Assembly (NCBI GenBank): GCA_028752905.1
Contig: JAQNBH010000013.1
Coordinates: 23,077,477-23,141,476, forward strand
Reading direction: 5' to 3'
DNA: 64,000 bases
Source of the DNA: Cladorhizidae sp. MBARI D1340-BT2
Lineage: Eukaryota > Porifera > Demospongiae > Poecilosclerida > Cladorhizidae
Part shown: positions 1 through 10,007 of the stretch, piece after piece
Position numbering within the stretch: position 1 is the stretch's first letter
How the letters are laid out: each line of letters starts with the position of its first letter
Translations under genes and position numbers: made by a program
The notes under the pieces: model-generated
Seen by the model: the letters and a program-made list of their open reading frames with translations, nothing else
What the model was told of the DNA's origin: nothing
The model's database searches: none

Positions 1-912
1 AAATTTTGAGTACTCTAAGTATTAGCAAGTTATCGTGATTTGAAGTGGTAAGGTTTGCGATCTTTCCTGGCGTTTTCCAGTTGCCAAAGCGGTGGCCTGC
101 CAGTGAAAAACCACTACATTTATTGATAATCTGTTGACATGTTGCAGATAAGGGCCTTCTCTATCAGTTGACAAAATCTGGGACTTTGGTCTTGTTAATT
201 AGGGCAGTTATGAATTGTACTCTTACTTGATGCTAAACATGTTAGCTTCGTAGATTATCCACACTTCACTGAATAGACTTGATGTATAGCTATTAAGATA
301 GGACTCTCTAAGTGCTCTCTCTTGATACCAAACATCCATATATTCTGCACACTTCACTGTAATGGACTTGCAAGATAGGTATCTCTCAGTGTTCTCTATC
401 TTGAGCTAAACATGTTAGCTTCATAGATTCTCCACACTTCACTGAATAGACTTGATATAATTATAGCTCTAAAGGTAGGCCTCTCCCTGTTCTCTCTCTT
501 GATACCAAACATCCGTATATTCTGCATACATAGAATCACAAGATAGGTTTCTCTATGTGTTCTCTATCTAGATGCTAAACAGGTTAGCTTCATAGATTCT
601 CCACACTTCACTGTATAAACTTGATATATAGCTATTAAGATAGGTCTCTCCCTGTGCTCTCTGTTGATATCAAACATCCATAATATTCTGCACACTTCAC
701 TGTAATGGACTTGATATGATTCGAATGATAGGTTTCATTATGTGTTCTCTATCTTGATATTTGCCCTAATTTGGTCTATATGTTTCTCATTTCCCCCCCA
801 AAAATCTTGTTATTTTGCCGTAAAGCTCATAACTTTTCTACACTTTACCCAAAAAAGAAAATTTTTATATCACCGGATAGCCCTTCTAATTATCTATCTT
901 TTGTACGTGCTA
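1..912. repeat. 912-bp unit variant with 4-bp insertion in A2
   Basis: A2 reads GATATAATTATAG instead of GATATATAG, and B2 is followed by CTATCTAGATG instead of CTATCTTGATG. The linked pair recurs in the copies starting 3637, 6369 and 46556. The copy starting 4549 has the insertion without the TAGATG change. Position 36 also has a private C (TATCGTGATTT). Confidence 0.85.
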
Positions 913-1863
913 AAATTTTGAGTACTCTAAGTATTAGCAAGTTATGGTAATTTGAAGTTGTAAGGTTTGCGATCTTTCCTGGCGTTTTCCAGTTGCCAAA
1001 GCGGTGGCCTGCCAGTGAAAAACCACTACATTTATTGATAATCTGTTGACATGTTGCAGATAAGGGCCTTCTCTATCAGTTGACAAAATCTGGGACTTTG
1101 GTCTTGTTAATTAGGGCAGTTATGAATTGTACTCTTACTTGATGCTAAACATGTTAGCTTCGTAGATTATCCACACTTCACTGAATAGACTTGATGTATA
1201 GCTATTAAGATAGGACTCTCTAAGTGCTCTCTCTTGATACCAAACATCCATATATTCTGCACACTTCACTGTAATGGACTTGCAAGATAGGTATCTCTCA
1301 GTGTTCTCTATCTTGAGCTAAACATGTTAGCTTCATAGATTCTCCACACTTCACTGAATAGAGTTGATATATAGCTCTAAAGGTAGGCCTCTCTCTGTTC
1401 TCTCTCTTGATACCAAACATCCGTATATTCTGCATACATAGAATCACAAGATAGGTTTCTCTATGTGTTCTCTATCTTGATGCTAAACAGGTTAGCTTCA
1501 TAGATTCTCCACACTTCACTGTATAAACTTGATATATAGCTATTAAGATAGGTCTCTCCCTGTGCTCTCTGTTGATATCAAACATCCATAATATTCTGCA
1601 AACTTCACTGTAATGGACTTGATATGATTCGAATGATAGGTTTCATTATGTGTTCTCTATCTTGATATTTGCCATAATTTGGTCTATATGTTTCTCATTT
1701 CCCCACCAAAAATCTTGTTATTTTGCCGTAAAGCTCATAACTTTACTACACTTTACCCAAAAAAGATAATGTTTATATCACCGGATAGCCCTTCTAATTA
1801 TCTGTCTTTTGTACGTGCCAAAATTTTGAGTACTCTAAGTATTAGCAAGTTATGGTGATTTGA

Positions 1864-1935
1864 AGTGGTAAGGTTTGCGATCTTTCCTGGCGTTTTCCAG
1901 TTGCCAAAGCGGTGGCCTGCCAGTGAAAAACCACT
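1864..1935. repeat. Nested inverted repeats in the conserved core
   Basis: AGTGGT (1864-1869) pairs with ACCACT (1930-1935), and inside it CTGGC (1887-1891) pairs with GCCAG (1919-1923). A short CTGG/CCAG hairpin with a 6-nt loop lies at 1887-1900. The stretch is nearly invariant across the window. Exceptions include a changed outer arm in the copy starting 913 (AGTTGT) and GGCATT for GGCGTT in several copies, which leaves the arms intact. Any structural or binding role is inference. Confidence 0.6.
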
Positions 1936-2046
1936 ACATTTATTGATAATCTGTTGACTTGTTGCAGATAAGGGCCTTCTCTATCAGTTGACAAAATCTG
2001 GGACTTTGGTCTTGTTAATTAGGGCAGTTATGAATTGTACTCTTAC

Positions 2047-2220
2047 TTGATGCTAAACATGTTAGCTTCGTAGATTATCCACACTTCACTGAATAGACTT
2101 GATGTATAGCTATTAAGATAGGACTCTCTAAGTGCTCTCTCTTGATACCAAACATCCATATATTCTGCACACTTCACTGTAATGGACTTGCAAGATAGGT
2201 ATCTCTCAGTGTTCTCTATC
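2047..2220. repeat. Internal sub-repeat dimer A1-B1 (174 bp)
   Basis: A1 (95 bp) starts TTGATGCTAAACATG and B1 (79 bp) starts TTGATACCAAACATCC. Both then carry CACACTTCACTG about 35 bp (A1) or 27 bp (B1) after the start, followed by a GACTTG motif and a TC-rich tail. B1 ends with the inverted repeat CAAGATAG/CTATCTTG. A1 differs from A2 and A3 by CTTCGTAGATTATCC where they have CTTCATAGATTCTCC, so the three dimers have kept separate identities. Confidence 0.88.
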
Positions 2221-2223
2221 TTG
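2191..2223. repeat. 8-bp inverted repeat with 17-nt loop in B1
   Basis: CAAGATAG (2191-2198) and CTATCTTG (2216-2223) are perfect reverse complements around 17 nt. The arrangement recurs in essentially every full-length unit. It could extrude as a small hairpin or bind a protein; neither is shown by sequence alone. The left arm is where the 744-bp deletion joins. Confidence 0.8.
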
Positions 2224-2384
2224 AGCTAAACATGTTAGCTTCATAGATTCTCCACACTTCACTGAATAGACTTGATATATAGCTCTAAAGGTAGGCCTCT
2301 CTCTGTTCTCTCTCTTGATACCAAACATCCGTATATTCTGCATACATAGAATCACAAGATAGGTTTCTCTATGTGTTCTCTATC
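2221..2384. repeat. Internal sub-repeat dimer A2-B2 (164 bp)
   Basis: A2 (94 bp) starts TTGAGCTAAACATG and contains the variable TCTAAAGGTAGG stretch. B2 (70 bp) is the shortest B segment: the CACACTTCACTG motif is replaced by a degenerate CATACATAGAATCAC. Its 3' half still has the CAAGATAG/CTATCTTG inverted repeat. Deletion of exactly this dimer length (164 bp) gives the 744-bp units further right. Confidence 0.88.
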
Positions 2385-2387
2385 TTG
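2355..2387. repeat. 8-bp inverted repeat with 17-nt loop in B2
   Basis: CAAGATAG (2355-2362) and CTATCTTG (2380-2387) have the same arms and the same 17-nt loop length as the B1 copy, exactly 164 bp downstream of it. The loop sequence differs from B1 (TTCTCTATGTG against ATCTCTCAGTG), so the arms are conserved better than the loop. Confidence 0.8.
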
Positions 2388-2569
2388 ATGCTAAACAGGT
2401 TAGCTTCATAGATTCTCCACACTTCACTGTATAAACTTGATATATAGCTATTAAGATAGGTCTCTCCCTGTGCTCTCTGTTGATATCAAACATCCATAAT
2501 ATTCTGCACACTTGACTGTAATGGACTTGATATGATTCGAATGATAGGTTTCATTATGTGATCTCTATC
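2385..2569. repeat. Internal sub-repeat dimer A3-B3 (185 bp)
   Basis: A3 (95 bp) has CTAAACAGGTTAG where A1 and A2 have CTAAACATGTTAG, a difference held in nearly every unit. B3 (90 bp) starts with the 10-bp palindrome TTGATATCAA, carries CACACTTCACTG in most copies, and has the 8-bp palindrome ATTCGAAT. Its inverted repeat is degenerate (only GATAG/CTATC remains). The 743-bp units lack B2 plus A3. Confidence 0.87.
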
Positions 2570-2586
2570 TTGATATTTGCCCTAAT

Positions 2587-2865
2587 TTGGTCTATATGTT
2601 TCTCATTTTCCCCCCAAAAATCTTGCTTTTTTGCCGTAAAGCTCATAACTTTTCTACACTTTACCCAAAAAAGATAATTTTTATATCAACGGATAGCCCT
2701 TCTAATTATCTGTCTTTTATACGTGCCAAAATTTTGAGTACTCTAAGTATTAGCAAGTTATGGCGATTTGAAGTGGTAAGGTTTGCGATCTTTCCTGGCG
2801 TTTTCCAGTTGCCAAAGCGGTGGCCTGCCAGTGAAAAACCACTACATTTATTGATAATCTGTTGA
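2587..2865 (+). other. Recurrent 92-codon open frame in the core, probably non-coding
   Basis: This frame starts with TTG (first ATG at codon 4), runs through the core across the unit junction and ends at TGA. The same frame is open at 5319, 8955, 14404, 16219, 17127, 21666, 23315, 26944, 30575, 36599, 40971, 45508, 46414, 49142, 50958, 59360 and 60266. The predicted peptide begins with a hydrophobic stretch and ends in a basic, tryptophan-containing part; no domain is recognised. Codon 60 is CGA in open copies and TGA in most others. Two further copies have CGA but carry TAG at codon 26 (near 12673 and 19926). Differences among open copies include several amino-acid changes, with no clear sign of purifying selection. 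I see no promoter, ribosome binding site or polyadenylation context, and do not call a gene. Confidence 0.6.
2606..2620. repeat. 15-bp T/C/A homopolymer tract of constant length
   Basis: Here the tract is T4-C6-A5. In other copies it is T3-C7-A5 (near 7158), T3-C8-A4 (near 22428), T3-C9-A3 (near 52783), T2-C8-A5 (near 30594) and T5-C5-A5 (near 11708). The copies starting 913 and 7281 have an internal A, and the copy starting 62214 has an internal T. The total is 15 bp in each of these cases. Confidence 0.85.
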
Positions 2866-5800
2866 TATGTTGCAGATAAGGGCCTTCTCTATCAGTTGAC
2901 AAAATCTGGGACTTTGGTCTTGTTAATTAGGGCAGTTATGAATTGTACTCTTACTTGATGCTAAACATGTTAGCTTCGTAGATTATCCACACTTCACTGA
3001 ATATACTTGATGTATAGCTATTAAGATAGGACTCTCTAAGTGCTCTCTCTTGATACCAAACATCCATATATTCTGCACACTTCACTGTAATGGACTTGCA
3101 AGATAGGTATCTCTCAGTGTTCTCTATCTTGAGCTAAACATGTTAGCTTCATAGATTCTCCACACTTCACTGAATAGACTTGATATATAGCTCTAAAGGT
3201 AGGCCTCTCCCTGTTCTCTCTCTTGATACCAAACATCCGTATATTCTGCATACATAGAATCACAAGATAGGTTTCTCTATGTGTTCTCTATCTTGATGCT
3301 AAACAGGTTAGCTTCATAGATTCTCCACACTTCACTGTATAAACTTGATATATAGCTATTAAGATAGGTCTCTCCCTGTGCTCTCTGTTGATATCAAACA
3401 TCCATAATATTCTGCACACTTCACTGTAATGGACTTGATATGATTCGAATGATAGGTTTCATTATGTGTTCTCTATCTTGATATTTGCCCTAATTTGGTC
3501 TATATGTTTCTCATTTCCCCCCCAAAAATCTTGTTATTTTGCCGTGAAGCTCATAACTTTTCTACACTTTACCCAAAAAAGATAAATTTTATATCACCGG
3601 ATAGCCCTTCTAATTATCTGTCTTTTGTACGTGCCAAAATTTTGAGTACTCTAAGTATTAGCAAGTTATGGTGATTTGAAGTGGTAAGGTTTGCGATCTT
3701 TCCTGGCGTTTTCCAGTTGCCAAAGCGGTGGCCTGCCAGTGAAAAACCACTACATTTATTGATAATCTGTTGACATGTTGCAGATAAGGGCCTTCTCTAT
3801 CAGTTGACAAAATCTGGGACTTTGGTCTTGTTAATTAGGACAGTTATGAATTGTACTCTTACTTGATGCTAAACATGTTAGCTTCGTAGATTATCCACAC
3901 TTCACTGAATAGACTTGATGTATAGCTATTAAGATAGGACTCTCTAAGTGCTCTCTCTTGATACCAAACATCCATATATTCTGCACACTTCACTGTAATG
4001 GACTTGCAAGATAGGTATCTCTCAGTGTTCTCTATCTTGAGCTAAACATGTTAGCTTCATAGATTCTCCACACTTCACTGAATAGACTTGATATAATTAT
4101 AGCTCTAAAGGTAGGCCTCTCCCTGTTCTCTCTCTTGATACCAAACATCCGTATATTCTGCATACATAGAATCACAAGATAGGTTTCTCTATGTGTTCTC
4201 TATCTAGATGCTAAACAGGTTAGCTTCATAGATTCTCCACACTTCACTGTATAAACTTGATATATAGCTATTAAGATAGGTCTCTCCCTGTGCTCTCTGT
4301 TGATATCAAACATCCATAATATTCTGCACACTTCACTGTAATGGACTTGATATGATTCGAATGATAGGTTTCATTATGTGTTCTCTATCTTGATATTTGC
4401 CCTAATTTGGTCTATATGTTTCTCATTTTCCCCCCAAAAATCTTGTTATTTTGCCGTAAAGCTCATAACTTTTCTACACTTTACTCAAAAAAGAAATTTT
4501 TTATATCACCGGATAGCCCTTCTAATTATCTGTCTTTTGTACGTGCCAAAATTTTGAGTACTCTAAGTATTAGCAAGTTATGGTGATTTGAAGTGGTAAG
4601 GTTTGCGATCTTTCCTGGCGTTTTCCAGTTGCCAAAGCGGTGGCCTGCCAGTGAAAAACCACTACATTTATTGATAATCTGTTGACATGTTGCAGATAAG
4701 GGCCTTCTCTATCAGTTGACAAAATCTGGGACTTTGGTCTTGTTAATTAGGGCAGTTATGAATTGTACTCTTACTTGATGCTAAACATGTTAGCTTCGTA
4801 GATTATCCACACTTCACTGAATAGACTTGATGTATAGCTATTAAGATAGGACTCTCTAAGTGCTCTCTCTTGATACCAAACATCCATATATTCTGCACAC
4901 TTCACTGTAATGGACTTGCAAGATAGGTATCTCTCAGTGTTCTCTATCTTGAGCTAAACATGTTAGCTTCATAGATTCTCCACACTTCACTGAATAGACT
5001 TGATATAATTATAGCTCTAAAGGTAGGCCTCTCCCTGTTCTCTCTCTTGATACCAAACATCCGTATATTCTGCATACATAGAATCACAAGATAGGTTTCT
5101 CTATGTGTTCTCTATCTTGATGCTAAACAGGTTAGCTTCATAGATTCTCCACACTTCACTGTATAAACTTGATATATAGCTATTAAGATAGGTCTCTCCC
5201 TGTGCTCTCTGTTGATATCAAACATCCATAATATTCTGCACACTTGACTGTAATGGACTTGATATGATTCGAATGATAGGTTTCATTATGTGATCTCTAT
5301 CTTGATATTTGCCCTAATTTGGTCTATATGTTTCTCATTTTCCCCCCAAAAATCTTGCTTTTTTGCCGTAAAGCTCATAACTTTTCTACACTTTACCCCA
5401 AAAAGATAATTTTTATATCAACGGTTAGCCCTTCTAATTATCTGTCTTTTATACGTGCCAAAATTTTGAGTACTCTAAGTATTAGCAAGTTATGGCGATT
5501 TGAAGTGGTAAGGTTTGCGATCTTTCCTGGCGTTTTCCAGTTGCCAAAGCGGTGGCCTGCCAGTGAAAAACCACTACATTTATTGATAATCTGTTGATAT
5601 GTTGCAGATAAGGGCCTTCTCTATCAGTTGACAAAATCTGGGACTTTGGTCTTGTTAATTAGGGCAGTTATGAATTGTACTCTTACTTGATGCTAAACAT
5701 GTTAGCTTCGTAGATTATCCACACTTCACTGAATATACTTGATGTATAGCTATTAAGATAGGACTCTCTAAGTGCTCTCTCTTGATACCAAACATCCATA

Positions 5801-7280
5801 TATTCTGCACACTTCACTGTAATGGACTTGCAAGATAGGTATCTCTCAGTGTTCTCTATCTTGAGCTAAACATGTTAGCTTCATAGATTCTCCACACTTC
5901 ACTGAATAGACTTGATATATAGCTCTAAAGGTAGGCCTCTCCCTGTTCTCTCTCTTGATACCAAACATCCGTATATTCTGCATACATAGAATCACAAGAT
6001 AGGTTTCTCTATGTGTTCTCTATCTTGATGCTAAACAGGTTAGCTTCATAGATTCTCCACACTTCACTGTATAAACTTGATATATAGCTATTAAGATAGG
6101 TCTCTCCCTGTGCTCTCTGTTGATATCAAACATCCATAATATTCTGCACACTTCACTGTAATGGACTTGATATGATTCGAATGATAGGTTTCATTATGTG
6201 TTCTCTATCTTGATATTTGCCCTAATTTGGTCTATATGTTTCTCATTTTCCCCCCAAAAATCTTGTTATTTTGCCGTAAAGCTCATAACTTTTCTACACT
6301 TTACTCAAAAAAGAAATTTTTTATATCACCGGATAGCCCTTCTAATTATCTGTCTTTTGTACGTGCCAAAATTTTGAGTACTCTAAGTATTAGCAAGTTA
6401 TGGTGATTTGAAGTGGTAAGGTTTGCGATCTTTCCTGGCGTTTTCCAGTTGCCAAAGCGGTGGCCTGCCAGTGAAAAACCACTACATTTATTGATAATCT
6501 GTTGACATGTTGCAGATAAGGGCCTTCTCTATCAGTTGACAAAATCTGGGACTTTGGTCTTGTTAATTAGGGCAGTTATGAATTGTACTCTTACTTGATG
6601 CTAAACATGTTAGCTTCGTAGATTATCCACACTTCACTGAATAGACTTGATGTATAGCTATTAAGATAGGACTCTCTAAGTGCTCTCTCTTGATACCAAA
6701 CATCCATATATTCTGCACACTTCACTGTAATGGACTTGCAAGATAGGTATCTCTCAGTGTTCTCTATCTTGAGCTAAACATGTTAGCTTCATAGATTCTC
6801 CACACTTCACTGAATAGACTTGATATAATTATAGCTCTAAAGGTAGGCCTCTCCCTGTTCTCTCTCTTGATACCAAACATCCGTATATTCTGCATACATA
6901 GAATCACAAGATAGGTTTCTCTATGTGTTCTCTATCTAGATGCTAAACAGGTTAGCTTCATAGATTCTCCACACTTCACTGTATAAACTTGATATATAGC
7001 TATTAAGATAGGTCTCTCCCTGTGCTCTCTGTTGATATCAAACATCCATAATATTCTGCACACTTCACTGTAATGGACTTGATATGATTCGAATGATAGG
7101 TTTCATTATGTGTTCTCTATCTTGATATTTGCCCTAATTTGGTCTATATGTTTCTCATTTCCCCCCCAAAAATCTTGTTATTTTGCCGTAAAGCTCATAA
7201 CTTTTCTACACTTTACCCAAAAAAGAAAATTTTTATATCACCGGATAGCCCTTCTAATTATCTATCTTTTGTACGTGCTA

Positions 7281-10007
7281 AAATTTTGAGTACTCTAAGT
7301 ATTAGCAAGTTATGGTAATTTGAAGTGGTAAGGTTTGCGATCTTTCCTGGCGTTTTCCAGTTGCCAAAGCGGTGGCCTGCCAGTGAAAAACCACTACATT
7401 TATTGATAATCTGTTGACATGTTGCAGATAAGGGCCTTCTCTATCAGTTGACAAAATCTGGGACTTTGGTCTTGTTAATTAGGGCAGTTATGAATTGTAC
7501 TCTTACTTGATGCTAAACATGTTAGCTTCGTAGATTATCCACACTTCACTGAATAGACTTGATGTATAGCTATTAAGATAGGACTCTCTAAGTGCTCTCT
7601 CTTGATACCAAACATCCATATATTCTGCACACTTCACTGTAATGGACTTGCAAGATAGGTATCTCTCAGTGTTCTCTATCTTGAGCTAAACATGTTAGCT
7701 TCATAGATTCTCCACACTTCACTGAATAGAGTTGATATATAGCTCTAAAGGTAGGCCTCTCTCTGTTCTCTCTCTTGATACCAAACATCCGTATATTCTG
7801 CATACATAGAATCACAAGATAGGTTTCTCTATGTGTTCTCTATCTTGATGCTAAACAGGTTAGCTTCATAGATTCTCCACACTTCACTGTATAAACTTGA
7901 TATATAGCTATTAAGATAGGTCTCTCCCTGTGCTCTCTGTTGATATCAAACATCCATAATATTCTGCAAACTTCACTGTAATGGACTTGATATGATTCGA
8001 ATGATAGGTTTCATTATGTGTTCTCTATCTTGATATTTGCCATAATTTGGTCTATATGTTTCTCATTTCCCCACCAAAAATCTTGTTATTTTGCCGTAAA
8101 GCTCATAACTTTACTACACTTTACCCAAAAAAGATAATTTTTATATCACCGGATAGCCCTTCTAATTATCTGTCTTTTGTACGTGCCAAAATTTTGAGTA
8201 CTCTAAGTATTAGCAAGTTATGGTGATTTGAAGTGGTAAGGTTTGCGATCTTTCCTGGCGTTTTCCAGTTGCCAAAGCGGTGGCCTGCCAGTGAAAAACC
8301 ACTACATTTATTGATAATCTGTTGACTTGTTGCAGATAAGGGCCTTCTCTATCAGTTGACAAAATCTGGGACTTTGGTCTTGTTAATTAGGGCAGTTATG
8401 AATTGTACTCTTACTTGATGCTAAACATGTTAGCTTCGTAGATTATCCACACTTCACTGAATAGACTTGATGTATAGCTATTAAGATAGGACTCTCTAAG
8501 TGCTCTCTCTTGATACCAAACATCCATATATTCTGCACACTTCACTGTAATGGACTTGCAAGATAGGTATCTCTCAGTGTTCTCTATCTTGAGCTAAACA
8601 TGTTAGCTTCATAGATTCTCCACACTTCACTGAATAGACTTGATATATAGCTCTAAAGGTAGGCCTCTCTCTGTTCTCTCTCTTGATACCAAACATCCGT
8701 ATATTCTGCATACATAGAATCACAAGATAGGTTTCTCTATGTGTTCTCTATCTTGATGCTAAACAGGTTAGCTTCATAGATTCTCCACACTTCACTGTAT
8801 AAACTTGATATATAGCTATTAAGATAGGTCTCTCCCTGTGCTCTCTGTTGATATCAAACATCCATAATATTCTGCACACTTGACTGTAATGGACTTGATA
8901 TGATTCGAATGATAGGTTTCATTATGTGATCTCTATCTTGATATTTGCCCTAATTTGGTCTATATGTTTCTCATTTTCCCCCCAAAAATCTTGCTTTTTT
9001 GCCGTAAAGCTCATAACTTTTCTACACTTTACCCAAAAAAGATAATTTTTATATCAACGGATAGCCCTTCTAATTATCTGTCTTTTATACGTGCCAAAAT
9101 TTTGAGTACTCTAAGTATTAGCAAGTTATGGCGATTTGAAGTGGTAAGGTTTGCGATCTTTCCTGGCGTTTTCCAGTTGCCAAAGCGGTGGCCTGCCAGT
9201 GAAAAACCACTACATTTATTGATAATCTGTTGATATGTTGCAGATAAGGGCCTTCTCTATCAGTTGACAAAATCTGGGACTTTGGTCTTGTTAATTAGGG
9301 CAGTTATGAATTGTACTCTTACTTGATGCTAAACATGTTAGCTTCGTAGATTATCCACACTTCACTGAATATACTTGATGTATAGCTATTAAGATAGGAC
9401 TCTCTAAGTGCTCTCTCTTGATACCAAACATCCATATATTCTGCACACTTCACTGTAATGGACTTGCAAGATAGGTATCTCTCAGTGTTCTCTATCTTGA
9501 GCTAAACATGTTAGCTTCATAGATTCTCCACACTTCACTGAATAGACTTGATATATAGCTCTAAAGGTAGGCCTCTCCCTGTTCTCTCTCTTGATACCAA
9601 ACATCCGTATATTCTGCATACATAGAATCACAAGATAGGTTTCTCTATGTGTTCTCTATCTTGATGCTAAACAGGTTAGCTTCATAGATTCTCCACACTT
9701 CACTGTATAAACTTGATATATAGCTATTAAGATAGGTCTCTCCCTGTGCTCTCTGTTGATGATATCAAACATCCATAATATTCTGCACACTTCACTGTAA
9801 TGGACTTGATATGATTCGAATGATAGGTTTCATTATGTGTTCTCTATCTTGATATTTGCCCTAATTTGGTCTATATGTTTCTCATTTCCCCCCCAAAAAT
9901 CTTGTTATTTTGCCGTGAAGCTCATAACTTTTCTACACTTTACCCAAAAAAGATAAATTTTATATCACCGGATAGCCCTTCTAATTATCTGTCTTTTGTA
10001 CGTGCCA
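7281..10007. repeat. Three-unit block, right copy of the 6,368-bp-offset duplication
   Basis: This block carries the same rare variants as 913-3636. It has gained a 3-bp tandem duplication (GTTGATGATATC) near 9756-9763, which makes its last unit 911 bp. Confidence 0.8.

Larger units (their letters stand above)
1821..2728. repeat. Reference 908-bp satellite unit (copy 3)
   Basis: This copy is used here to describe the unit. Order in this phase: left core (1821-2046), A1 (2047-2141), B1 (2142-2220), A2 (2221-2314), B2 (2315-2384), A3 (2385-2479), B3 (2480-2569), right core (2570-2728). The repeated part is 523 bp and the core is 385 bp. The unit start is arbitrary because the array has no natural boundary. 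By eye the sequence is AT-rich, and the GC-richest stretch is around 1875-1925. Confidence 0.93.
2570..2954. repeat. 385-bp non-repeated core of the unit (spans copy 3/4 junction)
   Basis: This segment lies between B3 of one unit and A1 of the next and has no internal tandem structure. It contains a 15-bp T/C/A tract (2606-2620), an A-run plus A/T tract (about 2664-2682), the GC-richer inverted-repeat segment, and a frame of 92 codons that is open in some copies. Across the window it has very few length changes: one single-base loss (copies starting 15454, 19085, 28902) and one 7-bp insertion (near 11691). Most other indels fall in the A/B part. Confidence 0.85.
913..3636. repeat. Three-unit block, left copy of the 6,368-bp-offset duplication
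   Basis: These units share rare variants with 7281-10007 at a constant offset of 6,368 bp: AATAGAGTTGAT, CTGCAAACTTC, CCCCACCAAAAA and CTTTACTACAC in the first unit, and GTTGACTTGTTG in the second. Small later differences exist, for example GAAGTTGTAAG only in the left copy. Confidence 0.8.

Noticed and set aside
2028..2046. Telomere-like TTAGGG in each unit
   Set aside because: Only one TTAGGG occurs per unit, within TTAATTAGGGCAG upstream of A1 and never in tandem, as expected by chance in AT-rich DNA.
1821..2046. CENP-B box
   Set aside because: The CTTCGTAG and GGCGTTTTCC stretches were compared with the NTTCGNNNNANNCGGGN pattern and lack the CGGG half at the right spacing.
2047..2080. 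p53-like half-site AAACATGTTA in A1 and A2
   Set aside because: It matches nine of ten degenerate positions, but such short degenerate matches are expected by chance, and A3 lacks it.
2521..2569. Pol III B-box-like element around GATTCGAAT in B3, suggesting a tRNA-derived SINE
   Set aside because: Only the TTCGA core fits. The remaining positions do not match the B-box consensus, no convincing A box lies at the right distance, and no cloverleaf or poly(A)/T terminator pattern fits.
2587..2865. Family of 18 near-identical 92-residue proteins
   Set aside because: The frame begins with TTG, lies inside satellite DNA, crosses the unit junction, is closed in most copies by one transition, and has no recognised domain or expression signal. 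It is recorded as an open frame only.
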